The notes under the pieces: generated by a model
The model's input: only the letters and a program-made list of their open reading frames with translations
Told to the model about the DNA's origin: nothing
Database searches by the model: none
Source of the DNA: Isoetes taiwanensis
Taxonomy: Eukaryota > Streptophyta > Lycopodiopsida > Isoetales > Isoetaceae
NCBI GenBank assembly: GCA_021234155.1
Contig: JAJEKV010000020.1
Coordinates: forward strand, 1,002,938-1,066,937
Direction: 5' to 3'
Length of the DNA: 64,000 nt
Part shown: positions 1-11,229 of the stretch, piece after piece
Numbering within the stretch: position 1 is the stretch's first letter
Layout: each line of letters starts with the position of its first letter
Program-made: the position numbers and the translations under genes

Positions 1-2137
1 CTCCATACATCTGAAGAGGCTCTGGTCTAATATAGTGTAGACTGCAAATCTGAGCCCTATATCTAGCTAAATCTAAACCCTACACTTACGCTAACCTAAA
101 CATGCCGAGCATAGTCTACCACCGCTGACAATGTTAACCACTAGGTGGTTAACATTTCTAGCTAGTTTGCTATGTCAAATTACCAATAGGTATCATTAGA
201 GATTTGATAAGATCAGCTAAGGGCCCTCCAAGACGTCCCTAAATTTCATTCCAACCCTATTTTCGAACCTGCGGGATTGGGCAAGAAACCCTTTCCAAAG
301 CTGCTAAACCTTATTATGATAGGTTGCTGAGATATTAAACAGGTAGTCATATCTTTCTCACAGCTACCTTCAAATTCGCAGATTCCATCAAATGGAATTT
401 CCCAAAGAACCCTCAAATTGAGCGCCAAAGCTCATAGGGCGATTTCAAATTTGTATTGATACGATTCATTGCCAATATTGGAGCGCACATTTCTGTTTTC
501 CCTTTGATTTTGACAAAAATAGGTTCATTCGGAAAGAGGAAGTCGATCAGGATGCTCTCCCTAGTTCAGAAGCAATGAACATTGACATTTCGGCAATGAC
601 AACACTCTTTTTGATTCATTAAGTTTTGAGTAGTGTTTTGTGAGATGAAAGACATTCTATGTTTAGTTATTGTGAAATTGACTATTGAAATTGCTTATTG
701 AGTATTTTCTTACTTGCAATGGAAAAAATAAAATAACGGGCACAATAGCCACAGTGCGAAATGCATGCATTCATTCTAAAAGAAGATGACAATTCTACAA
801 AGGTGTGGCCACGCTCAATGTTATTAGCAAACTATAGATTTGAATATGCAACCTACTCATTATAAACCTAAAGTCTTACCAACAAACCACAGCTCGATTC
901 TACAGGTTATTCATTTACAAATCTACTTATCTAGTAAACAATTGGCTGTGAAATAAAGAAAAGTAATGCAACCTTGAAATTTTACATTGTTAGTTAAATG
1001 TGCTTACTAAAGCAAGGGCTTGTAAAGCATAGATAGCTTAGGATGAGGAAGATATTCCTAAATCTATTACCTGTTAAAGTGCACGTAATTAGACGCATGG
1101 AAGATGCTTAAATGTTCATAAAGAAATTATATATGCAAATAATAAGCGGAGCTCCAAAACTTCACACTTATATTAGTTTATCTTTGCAATTAAATAGTAG
1201 CACAAACACATTTGCAAGTCTATTCAAGACCTATTGCAAAGCAAACAAAATACATAGGGAATGTAATCGTGATCTGGACGATTATATTGTTGATTATATT
1301 GTGCTTCCATCTATGAGTATATAAAGGATAACCATTGAATCGGTAAATCTACATATTTGACCTTGGAAATGAAATACAATTTTGAGTCTTGTTAGAATAA
1401 TCATCACATATATAGGTTGGAAGTGGACTAACTCAATGTCAGAAGTACTGTGATGTATGATTATATGGTTGAAGAACACTATATATCATGAATTCTATAC
1501 TGAAGAGGGGTTTTATGATCTATGGCTTATAGGTTATATCTTGAAGGTAAACATATGTTGCATAGATGTATGAAGCATTGCATTTGAGCATGATTATGAG
1601 ATCATTACGTGGTATATTATTGTTGTTAAAACATTGGTATGGTTCAAAAGTTAATGTGGAATATTATTTTTAAATAATATCCAGGAGATTCGGACACAAA
1701 ATGGGGGCTTAAACCATTTGAATATCTCCACCTGTATATCACCGAAACTGACTCCAAAACTGTCGTGAATCCATCTTTATAAAGATAATGATTGAATCTA
1801 AATGGATTGAACTGATCGATTTGATGATCTAGAGGAGGAATTTGGAATTGGAGATTAGGGTTCGAATTGTCGGATGTATAGAAAGTCAGCATTGCTATAG
1901 TATATTGGTCAATGACCATTTCTACAGTAACTCTAAATATTTGAAGTCAATGATTGCTTAATTCTTGAATATTTGACTATTGATTACTTTAAGTAACACT
2001 TAAGATATCCAAGTGCACAAGTTTAGATCTAGCTAGTGATTTTGATTGAATTCTAATAGTTGGTATTGGAGCAGTGTTGCAGTGAGCATGACAAGTAAAT
2101 TTGGTGCAACCCTTTTAAGCACTGTGGAAGTCTATAA
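1..2137. other. AT-rich stretch without a recognisable gene
   Basis: Only short chance ORFs occur on either strand here. I see no family motif, terminal repeat or RNA gene. The last in-frame stop before the next coding relic is a TAA at 2135-2137. Confidence 0.5.
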
Positions 2138-2758
2138 AGGAGGAGCTGGTTTTCAAAGCTGGAAGGATACAGTCAAGCATTGTTAGAAGTTGAAGAGCTA
2201 TAGGATCTTGTTGATCCAGAAGAAGATTTTGATGCCTTGGAAATAGGGAGTAATACTGTTCTTAGGACTGTATCTGAGAGATTAGTAAACATTGGAACTA
2301 ATGTCGATGGTGCTAGTACAGGAGGTGGAACTTTGATTGAAACCTCAGTTGTGAGTGTTAATGTTGCAGGCATGTCAGTTCATGCAAAAGTCAAAGAAGC
2401 TCAAGGCATTATTACATGCAAGATAAGCCCTACCATCAGGCTCAAACTCAAAAATATGTCTTTTAGACAAATGTAGACTTATTTACTCAAACATTACGAA
2501 GAAAAAGCTTCTTCCCAAATTGATCTATTAGAAAATGAACTGAGAGTCTTAAACTGTAAGTTGATGGGGATGTGGTTGAATTTTAGGATTGAGGCTGAAC
2601 AACACGCATTCTCTGTACCATGTCTTTGCAAGAATTACTGCTTACAAAGGTTACGCCACTTGGAGACTATCTTAAAGAATAGTGGAGCTATAGCTTTTGA
2701 ACTTTTTAAACTGAGTGATGAGTTTGATGATATCGAGGCATCTAGCCTCTTTTCTTAA
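2138..2758 (+). pseudogene. broken coding relic, unknown protein
   Basis: One frame stays coding-like from 2138 to the TAA at 2756-2758, interrupted only by two TAG codons at 2201 and 2474. The text before the first stop reads GYSQALLEVEEL and continues DLVDPEEDFDALE after it. After the second stop it reads TYLLKHYEEKASSQIDLLE. Acidic and leucine-rich stretches suggest a helical protein of about 200 residues. Both stops sit where glutamine would fit, consistent with CAG to TAG change. I do not recognise the family. It may be a transposon-associated protein or a dead gene exon; no start codon or promoter can be assigned. Confidence 0.4.
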
Positions 2759-2839
2759 ATCTTTATTATTTCTAACATGTTTTGCCTTTGGATCTGGGGT
2801 CTGGAACTGATGGTTTTATGTACACCCAATTGGGGTTGC

Positions 2840-3245
2840 CCTCCCATGAAAACCCTTCCGATTTTCCCTAGAAACCCTTCCGATTTTCCACAGAAACCAT
2901 TCCGAATTTCTAGCTTTTGAAATTAGGAACGGTTTCCCCGAAAAATAGGAAGGGTTCCTCCTTTGAAAAATGGGAAGGGTTTCCAGGGAAAATAGGAAGG
3001 GTTTCCAACACATTATTTTATTTTTAGAATATTTGCATGCGCAAACCTTTATGGATCACGCTTATCGACGTAGATGTTGTCCATTAAGGCACGTCCATCA
3101 AGCATGCACATCAATTTAGATTTCAAATTTTGAATGGAAACCCTTCCTATTTTCTAACTGCAGGGAAACCCTTCCTATTTTCCACGCAAGAGGGAAAATA
3201 GGAAGGGTTTCCACAGAAGGAGGAAAATAGGAAGGGTTTCCATAT
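2840..3245. repeat. fold-back array of GGAAACCCTTCCTATTTTCC units
   Basis: A 20-bp unit (GGAAACCCTTCCTATTTTCC and close variants) occurs twice forward at about 2847-2895, with a third, looser forward copy to 2910. Inverted copies lie at about 2940-3007. Two forward copies at 3137-3180 are followed by two inverted copies at 3188-3241. Forward and inverted copies can pair into long hairpins. There is no coding content. Confidence 0.75.
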
Positions 3246-3342
3246 GCCTTTAGAAATTTCATGAGGTATTATGATTTACTCTACACATCTTTGAATCATT
3301 TCTTATCTCTTGCGCTTTTACTCTATGCTTGCATATACCCCA

Positions 3343-3861
3343 ATGGATCCGGATGTAAATGTGTTTGAGCGATGTTAGGAGGATGCTTCCACAGATTCAT
3401 CTCTATATGAAACGAACGAAATTCTAAGTGATTTTGCTTTTGAAAATATTGAGAATGCTGCAAGTTTTGAAGATCAACACGAGGAAGATGGTGCAAATGT
3501 GGATGATCATGACCCTTTGGAAGAGAATCGTTATATTCAATTATTTCCTCCTATTCATGTAATCGCGTCAGCCGAAGGCTACATTTTTTAAGAAGCTTCA
3601 TACTATTTGATGGTGTATTGTGCCGTAAGTTCCGTCCATCCCTTTATTCAAGATGTCCTTCAAGTAGATCTGAAAGTATGCTTTGTTCGAGAACAATTGC
3701 AGTTGTCCATCTCAGACTTACAGTACTATGTGATAGCTAAACAACTTCTGGATGATATGTCAAAGTCTCTTATTGGTACTCCATCTGGACAGATGAAGAG
3801 TTTGTTGGGTATTGAATCCCTCAAACAATTTAAGTACTCAATCATGTTCTCTATTTCTTAG
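3343..3861 (+). pseudogene. broken coding relic, unknown acidic protein
   Basis: From the ATG at 3343 one frame reads 172 codons to the TAG at 3859-3861, with internal stops at 3376 (TAG) and 3589 (TAA). The first half is very acidic (for example ENIENAASFEDQHEEDGANV). The second half contains QLQLSISDLQYYVIAKQLLD and looks folded. Both internal stops fall where glutamine fits. The frame is otherwise uninterrupted, so loss of function looks recent, or a nearby intact copy could exist. The family is not recognised; a transposon accessory protein is possible. Confidence 0.4.
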
Positions 3862-3889
3862 TTAGAGTTTAGTTTCAGCAGGGGTGTTG

Positions 3890-5540
3890 GGAGTTAGAAA
3901 CCTTCGCTTTTATGACGTCACCTGCTTTATCTACGATGCTCCCATCGTATCAAAAGCTGGAGTTCATCCCTCTGGCAACCAAGCTGACAGAGGTCATCCA
4001 CCTGACACCAATCCCTTGGCAAGGAATCGATGGGGAAGAATGGGCGTGTCATTCATCCCGTCTCCCCTCGGGATCGTCCTAGCTGCGGAAGCGTAAGTAA
4101 ACATGAGCACATGACATCAAATACATATAATTCCACCTCGAAGAATGGATCATCATACTATACATATGTAAGAACATCAAAAACATCATCACGGAAGAGA
4201 TCCTACCTAAGGCTCAGACTCAAGGGGAATGGACTGACGGCTTGGATCTCCAGAAGTTATTGTAGACGGAATTCATGGCAACTGAATTGGGCTGGCATAG
4301 GAACATAGTTTGTTGGGTAGTCCACTCCATCTGCCCCTCCTGCACATACTTTGTAGAACAGGTTGATAAGTCTTAGGACTTGACTGTAGCCTGCCGTGTG
4401 CACAGCCAAAGGGGCTACTCCTAGATTGCTCTCTCAAGTCCCGATGACGCAGGAGGAGATCACTCCCTCCAGAGGCATGCATCCCATCATAGGCGGCTAG
4501 AGAGCCACTAGTCGTCTATGACCTGAACCTTATTGAAGGTGATGCATCATCCAAGAGGTGTCGAGCCCATGTCTTTAGTGGCAAGCCATCAAGCCTAGCA
4601 CGCCTGGTAGGCTTTATACACCAAAGGGATCAATCTATAGTGGGACATGTCCTCCTTATCTGCCTGTCTAGCCCCATCCACAGCTAGGCGGGCTCTTATG
4701 CACAGGCCGCATTAATTGGGAATTAATGAGGCTATCTAGATACATCAACTACTAAGGCTTTCAGGGTCTCTACTCCCCTTCCCAATATACAGGAGTGTGC
4801 ATAGAATAGAGCATCATCATTCATAGAATTGAAAGATAGGGTAACATCTAATCTATCTATCTAAACATATATGGTTAGGTTCCTTTGTTATGGCTTGTGA
4901 TCTCAGAATCTATAAGGTCTCTAAGCTAAACTAACATGCTAATCTAACTCGTTGTCGGACTAGTAGTCGGCATTGCACAACAGAATTGCTATTTCCCTGT
5001 ACCTTGGCTTGCTCCACCTCCTCGAAAAGCATCCATGCTTCTGTTTGGATCAAAGGTGAATGAATTTGGGAGATCTGTTGTGCAAGGCCAGCTTGGCGGT
5101 GCCTGACAATGCGGAATAGTGCTAGCACTTGGCCGAAATGGCTCAAGGAAGCTGGAAGGTGAAAAGGGAAAAGGTTTAGGTTTTCCTTTTGGTTCCTTTT
5201 AATGACCCTTTTAGGGTTAGGGATAAAAGGGCATGTGGGATTTTGCCATACGGCAAACCGATTAAGGCTAGGTTCACATGCAACCATCGCCGGAGAGGGG
5301 CCCTGTTTTGCCCTGTTCTTTTTGGTGATGGCAGATGATGGTGCTCATAAAAGGGCTTGCCTTTTTACGTGATGGTGAGGGTTGTCATTGTGCATGTGAA
5401 CCGACTCTAAGTGCACATTAAGTTGTCCCCTAGGGTGCAACCCTTTACAGTTCTAAGTACATGTCGTCAAGGCGACATGTACGAGTGATGTGGCCGCATA
5501 ATATATGTATTCGTACCATATATTATGCTAGAACGTCACA
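3890..5540 (-). repeat. 3' LTR of the minus-strand Ty3/gypsy element
   Basis: On the minus strand this begins TGTGACGTTC at 5540, immediately after a purine-rich tract (plus-strand 5541-5556). It therefore has the place and start expected of a 3' LTR. Positions 4266-5540 are repeated at 29,821-30,977. The distal end near 3,890 is uncertain because I cannot see the terminal CA or a target duplication. Short ORFs inside it are not genes. Confidence 0.6.
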
Positions 5541-5556
5541 ATCTCCCCACCTTGAA
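5541..5556 (-). other. polypurine tract of the minus-strand gypsy element
   Basis: Read on the minus strand the sequence is a purine-rich AAGGTGGGGAGAT directly before the LTR start TGTGACGTTC, as expected for the plus-strand primer of a Ty3/gypsy element. Confidence 0.6.
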
Positions 5557-6299
5557 TTGATGCTATCTGCAGCATCACAAGTCTCTCCACCTTGGACACC
5601 TGCATGATCCCTGCAACACATTTTATACATGCAATTCTAACAATTACTTCGAGGTAGTTTAGGTTAATTATTGTAATCACATCTCTTATTTCATAACTTG
5701 TTATAGTAAGGTAATTTCTCAGCCCTTACTTATAATTAACACGTAATATCCACAAAAGCTTTATAATTTTTCACATTTAATATTCAGAAAGTTTTCAAAT
5801 TTTTATAATTTATATAAAGGTCCATTTCATCTCCTTGCAAGACATTATGACAAAATATGTATTGCAAGTCTTCGCAGTGCGACCCTCCTGCTGTCTAGAT
5901 CCTTCTATTGGCCTGCAGGTCCAACACTACGTTAGTACACATTTATTTATTATAAAGTTGGTTAGTAGGGAACCACCCATTAATTATAATTAAGCTAACT
6001 AAATAGATGCAAGACTAATCTCCCGGCATAGAAAGAGGATGCTTCTTCCATCGTGGCCGTGGAGACAGAACCCTATATTGTTTAAGATGATCACTAATGC
6101 CTACACCTTTCGTCGCCCTTGGCATGGAGGACGGCGTCCTCCTCGTAGTAGGCATTTGACTAAAGGTGCTTTCCTATCAATGCATGATCCTATATGACCT
6201 CTTATCTCTGAATTTCGTCTACTTCCATGGCGACGGAAGTAGACTTAATCTACCTTCACTCACCTATCGGTTCGGTGTCAACTACTTCAGTGATGAGTC

Positions 6300-6780
6300 G
6301 ACCTTTGCATTGCTCCATAAATTGGAGGTACTGCCTCTCCAAATCTGATTATAGTACCCACGTAGCATCTTCCACAAATAAGTGCATCCATTTCACCAGG
6401 TATTGGAGAAATTGAGATTTTCTTGTCTTCTTATAGGATGTGTCAAGCAGAACCTCTGGAACAATCTCAAGTTGATCGTCCCTCATTTCCAGTAACTCCG
6501 TTGTCTCCAATACTTCCTCTGGATTAGGAATGTGCCTCTTCAGGAGACTTACGTGGAAAACTCTATGGATCTTCAAGTGTGCTTGTTGATCCAACTTGTA
6601 GGATTGGTTATCTACTCTTTTGGTTATCCTGAATGGCCCAGCCCACCTTGGAGCAAGCTTCTTGCAATTGCCAATGTGAAGCTTCGCTTGTTTAACCTTG
6701 ATCTTTAGCCAAACGTTATCCCCTACTTGGAATTCTCTCCGCTACGCTCTTCTGCTGGCTCCTTGCTACTAGAAGATATC
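6300..6780 (-). pseudogene. integrase C-terminus plus chromodomain
   Basis: Upstream of 6,594 the frame reads the usual gypsy integrase tail (KLAPRWAGPF, then IHRVFHVSLLKRHIPNPEE). It is followed by a chromodomain core QYLVKWMHLFVEDATW. An in-frame TAA follows where the acidic end of the chromodomain should be, then SDLERQYLQFMEQ. Chromodomains on integrases direct insertion to heterochromatin; that role is inferred from the family. Confidence 0.8.
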
Positions 6781-6921
6781 CTCGCACTTCTTCCACCAAC
6801 TGTTGCATGTCAGCTAGCATCTGCTGGGATACTTCTACCTTGATACGAGATTGTGCCAAGTGTCTGGGGTCAAGCATTGATAGCCGTAGTTGATCATGAA
6901 CGGTGACATTTGAGATGACTC

Positions 6922-7394
6922 CTACTTGGTGCTACTGTATGCAAACTCCACCAAGTGAATGTAGTCGTCCCACTTTGATTGCTTGTTCCAGACATAATTT
7001 CTCAATATGTCTTCAAATATCCAGTTCGTACGCTCCGTCTGCCCATCCGTCTGAGGGTGATATGTCGTGCTCATTGGCAACTTTGTCTGAATGGTATTAA
7101 AAGAGGTCTTGCCGAAATGCACTCATGAACTTTGAATCCCTATCAAAGATTATCTCTCTCGGCATCCCATGGAGTCAAAAGATCTTCTTTGTGAAAAACA
7201 AGACGGTATCCAATGTCGTATCCGTGGTCCTGCATGACACAAAATGCGCCATTTTCTACAATTTGTCGACTACTACCATTAAGGCATCCTTGCCCTTTAT
7301 GGTTTCTGGGAGCCATGTTATGAAATCTATGCTAATTACCTCCCATTTGGTATTTGGCACTGACAATGGCTCTAACACTCCTGAAATCTCTTAG
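6922..7394 (-). pseudogene. integrase catalytic core, degraded
   Basis: The frame contains WEVISIDFITWLPETIKGKD, DALMVVVDKL, MAHFVSCRTTDT, LHGMPREIIFDRDSKF and YHPQTDGQTERTN, all hallmarks of gypsy integrase with the D,D-35-E catalytic region. It is interrupted by stops, including a TAG at 6922-6924 where the plus-strand relative at 46.6 kb has CAG (STKQESS), and by a frameshift near 7,100. Confidence 0.85.
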
Positions 7395-7431
7395 AATTCG
7401 AAGTTGACAGAAAGTCCAGTGGCGAGGTCCG

Positions 7432-8602
7432 TTAGCGGTTGGCAAAGTTCTTGACAAACTTTCTATAATATCCTGCTAAGCCGAGGAAGCTTCTCACTTC
7501 ATGGATATTCTTCGGTGCTGGCCAATCAATTATCGCTTCAATCTTCCCACGATCGATGGAAATCCCTTCCGCTGAAATTGCATACCCCAAGTACTCCACT
7601 CTTTTAGTAGCCAAGTGACACTTGGATAACTTTGCATAAAGTTGATGCCTCCTCAACTTTTCAAGTACCTTCCTCAAGTGTTGGGCATGTTCCTCTAAGG
7701 ACTTGTTGTAGACCAAAATGTCATCAAAGAAAACTATGAGAACGTGTCTAGAAACTCATGAAAAATGTCGTTCATGAGTCGCATGAATGTTGCTAGGGTA
7801 TTGGACAACCCAAATGGCATTTGTGAACTCGTAGTGGCCATATCTCGTTCTGAATGCAGTCTTATGAATGTCTTCTTTTTTGATCCTGATCTGATAGTAG
7901 CCTGACCTTAAGTTTATTTTTGGAGAAAACCTTTGTACCTTGCAGTTGATCCATCAAGTCGTCTGATTGGGGCAGCGCATACTTGTTCTTGATGGTGTGC
8001 TTGTTCAATTGAGAATAGTCAATGCACATTCTGAGACTTCCATCTTTCTTCTTGACAAATAGGATCGACGCCGCGAATGGGGAGATACTAAATCTCATAA
8101 ACTCTAGGTCCAGCAATTCCTGCAACTGCTTCTTCAGTTCTGTGGGCTTAGTCCCTGGTTCAAGTGCTATTTCACATTTGACTCCCCTGTATAGTGGAAG
8201 TTGCTTGATCTCATCTGGGAATATATTATGGAATTCCTTCACTAGCTTGGCTATTTGCTTCGGCAGCTTGCTCAATGCTTTGTCCTCCTTGTCTTCCTCT
8301 GTTTCTAGCTCCTCGACTTCGAGCTTAAAGATATAGGCCACTTGTTCCTTCTTTATGCATCTAAGTAACTTCTTACTAGACATGCATTGCATGATTGGGG
8401 TGACTTCTTTACATGTTATCTCAATGACTTTACCATTTGGTGTCGTGAAGGTCATCCGCTTCCCGCAATCAATCACAGCCCCAGCCGGGCCAAGGTATTC
8501 CATGCCTATGATCAAGTCATATTTGCAATATTCAATGACCTCTGCTCTCATTCTAATGTTGATACCTGGCAAGTCTATGTCGAAGTTGATCCTTTTTCCC
8601 AT
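7432..8602 (-). pseudogene. protease and reverse transcriptase, frameshifted
   Basis: From 8,602 down, the frame reads a retropepsin-like tail ([20 protein letters not shown]). Reverse-transcriptase blocks follow: [40 protein letters not shown] and [18 protein letters not shown] frameshift near 7,860-7,720 removes the middle, and the frame resumes with [12 protein letters not shown] and [16 protein letters not shown]. The motif before [10 protein letters not shown] is FFDD, the active-site variant of YxDD. Reverse transcription is the known role; this copy cannot perform it. Confidence 0.85.
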
Positions 8603-8904
8603 TGTATATCAGATTGCTCCACTTGTCAGCACAACAGGTCTGGGCTTGGACTTCGAAGGCTTCAGCTCCAACAACTCTACCATCCTTGGCGAAGCAAAAT
8701 GATGGGCGCTCCCCTATGATGGACTTGGCTTTGACTTTCTCTATTGTTGAGATGACCTGATATTAACTCTCAACATTCTCGCAATGAATGGCAGCAAAGA
8801 TGTGGCACTCACCCTGGATGTAGTCGCATGCGTCTTTCTCATCATTCTTTGGGAGGTGTCTCCCATCCTCCTAGTTCTGTTAGTGCTACCTTCATCACAA
8901 AAAA

Positions 8905-8946
8905 ACAGTTGTGTGTCCGATGTCCTGGCTGGAAGCACCTGAAGCA
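8905..8946 (-). pseudogene. gag CCHC zinc knuckle
   Basis: The minus strand reads CFRCFQPGHRTHNC, a CX2CX4HX4C nucleocapsid knuckle, in the right place between gag and protease. The plus strand of the same bases also reads a CX2CX4HX4C pattern by chance. Confidence 0.75.
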
Positions 8947-9005
8947 CAACTGCTTTTCTATACATTCCAGTCTCTTCTACTTTAGAGTGGACTGCAAGAA
9001 TTGCG

Positions 9006-10032
9006 TCATTGCTTTGGAGTAGTTTGAACCACCTGTTTGCTCTTTGTCCTTGAAGCTGACATGCTTCTTGTCCTGCTTCCCAAAATTTGCATTACCTTAC
9101 TTTCCATAGTTTGCATTGTACTGTGGCCTAGCAGCTGTCGGGCTTGTTGTTCTTGGACTATAGTATTCGATAGATTTTCCCTTATCCTGATAGTATTGCT
9201 ACCTTTGTCCACTGCTTTGGGGACCTATTCTCTGTAGGCTCACGGCCTTGGACTCTGCCTGGGGTTGATAGCTCTCACAAGCTTCCTGATCTCCTCATTC
9301 AATCTTTCAATGAACCCCTCGATTGCATGTCTTTTGCTCAACTTTGGCACGTAGAGCCTTAACCTCATGAATTCTTCGGTGTACTTCTGCACCGTCTTAT
9401 TGCCCTGCTCCGACCTGTAAAACTGTTGCATCATGTGGCACTTGTGTTCCCTTGGCACGTAGTGACGCTTAAATGCTTTGGAGAACTTCTTGAATCTGCA
9501 GCTATCCCTCCTCAACCCATGGGCCGTGGCATAGCCCTTCCACCAAATTCTGGCCGCTTCTTTGAGGTTGGTAATTGCTACCCTACCTTTGTCCTTATTT
9601 TGCCATAAGCATTCCCATATTCTCTCATCTCGTCTAACCAAGCTTCGGCTTCCATCCATGACCTGTTATCCTTTGAGAACTGCTCTAACTTCTTGGCTTT
9701 CCATACATTGCTCAATGCGGAGTCAACTTTCTTCTGATAGTTGGCCCATTCCTGCCTTTATCATAGTTCAAATCCTCTCGGCGGCCCTACCGATCATTAT
9801 CCTGCTCCTCTGATTTTGAGTCGGGGTTGGAACTGCTGTTGGTGGGGGATCTCCTTCTCCAGTTTCTCTTCCTTCCCTTATCTATTCCGTCAGCAAGTGC
9901 CTGGGGCAGCTGGACGTTCTGATCTGGTGCTATTGCCACCCAGTCTGCCAGTAAAGCTTTTATCTCCTGGATGTCCGAAATCATCTGGGATATCTCTTCT
10001 TCTGGGGCCGGTGCCTCGAGCTCCTGGTACAA
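9006..10032 (-). pseudogene. gag capsid region
   Basis: The N-terminal piece (10,032-9,787) is acidic then basic. The capsid piece (9,659-9,240) contains ITNLKEAARIWWKGYATAHG and VQKYTEEFMRLRLYVPKLS, typical of plant Ty3/gypsy retrotransposon gag. Frameshifts separate the pieces. The related plus-strand element has the same IWWKGYA motif near 43.1 kb. Confidence 0.75.
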
Positions 10033-10292
10033 GTTCCTTGGCTAGAATTGTCGTGGGGGAGTTTGCTCTTTCTGATGGCGTCGGTTTTGCTCTACGGTCT
10101 GGGGTGCTCTAGCTGCATACACATTAGATTGAAATCTTATAATTAGCTTTTGTTTGTTGTTACATTGTTTCTTTGATGATATAATTATGAGGACAAAAAT
10201 ATATCAAAGAACATTCATAATGCCAACAAAAAATATATTCATAAGATAAAAATATTATTACAATGATTTATAGCAAACAAGATTTTAAACTA

Positions 10293-10598
10293 TCATTGGA
10301 ATCTCTGATATGCAGGGTGGTCTTCCAACAACTTCTTCACTTGGGCTATATCAACCGTATATCCAAAGTTTCTAAAAATATTGGTGGGCGTCCCACCTTG
10401 CAATGCCGTAACCAATTTTTCCACTCTTATGTTCGATGTATAGGTCACAGTAACAACTAATTTGCCCTGGCGTTGGTAAGGGACCGCGAAGTTGAAGATG
10501 CTTAGAGCTATTGTCCTCTTCACTAGGATGACGTGGTCGATGTTTTGAGGCCTCCGAGCATGTCTACTAAATCCCAAGAGGGCAATTAACATGAACAC
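10293..10598 (-). CDS. hypothetical protein fragment, about 100 residues
   Basis: The frame is open for 101 codons and reads like a folded domain (for example KLVVTVTYTSNIRVEKLVTA, then GYTVDIAQVKKLLEDHPAY). I do not recognise the family. The first 15 codons lie in a 45-bp segment repeated at 11,231, so the start may be repeat-derived. No neighbouring gene suggests a role. Confidence 0.3.
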   Translation of the reverse strand: MFMLIALLGFSRHARRPQNIDHVILVKRTIALSIFNFAVPYQRQGKLVVTVTYTSNIRVEKLVTALQGGTPTNIFRNFGYTVDIAQVKKLLEDHPAYQRFQ

Positions 10599-11187
10599 CC
10601 CTTAAAAACATAATAATTTGAATAATTACAATTTAAAATTCATAATTAGAATTCTCTATATCGAGCAAAAAGAATATATAGTGGTCTTATAAGTTTCCAT
10701 TTTTTAGCAATTCGGGAGTGGAGTATTATTGCTCCATCCAGTCCAACTCTCGTGTTCTCTCTCATATCTAGAGAATATCTTAACAGAGATTCAATAAACA
10801 AACAAATGGAAAGAAATGAATAATCATCCCCATTCTTTTATTTTTCCGAATAATTAGAATAATGAGAGAGACGGGGAGAAATGACAAAGGAGGAGCACCC
10901 CTCGTGTGGGTTCCTCCGACCCCGCCTCCCCCCGGCACCCCGCCGTGCCGACCGGGTCCCTTCAGAGTGCTCCCATACCGCGTCAGTGTGCATGCAATAT
11001 GCTCTTCCGGGAAGGGTGCCACAGAGATCGCTGAGCTATAGCCCTTTTCTTCCATTCAGATAATAACTTTATCTATTAACTTCTGTCAAGGTGGATATTG
11101 CATCATATAAAATGCTTTAACAAATCTTATTGGATTATTGCCAAAACCGTGTTGCTTATAGGTGCAACAATGGTTACAATGAAGATG

Positions 11188-11229
11188 ACCTACTTAACTC
11201 AGCGGTTAGAGTATCGCTTTCATACGGCG
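11188..11229 (+). tRNA. trnM-CAU: 5' part of plastid-type trnM-CAU (fragment)
   Basis: The 42 bases match the 5' acceptor strand, D arm and anticodon arm of plastid elongator tRNA-Met from memory: ACCTACTTAACTCAGCGG, then the anticodon arm with CAT at 11,221-11,223. The variable loop, T arm and 3' acceptor are missing, replaced by the 45-bp repeat at 11,231. It is a transferred, non-functional organelle fragment. Confidence 0.65.

Larger units (their letters stand above)
5541..10112 (-). mobile_element. Ty3/gypsy chromovirus, 5'-truncated and internally deleted
   Basis: On the minus strand the order is gag (about 10,032-9,240), CCHC knuckle (8,946-8,905), protease and reverse transcriptase (8,602-7,432), integrase (7,394-6,595) and a C-terminal chromodomain (6,594-6,300), ending at a polypurine tract and LTR. 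This is the domain order of chromoviruses. RNase H and the integrase N-terminus are missing between KNFANR (about 7,435) and the integrase core (about 7,390). No 5' LTR or PBS is visible above 10.1 kb. Several frameshifts and stops show the copy is dead. The 5.56-6.3 kb stretch is untranslated 3' sequence. Confidence 0.85.

Noticed and set aside
10870-11060. Possible rRNA or organelle fragment in the GC-rich island
   Set aside because: I could not match it to any rRNA or plastid gene by eye, so no call is made.
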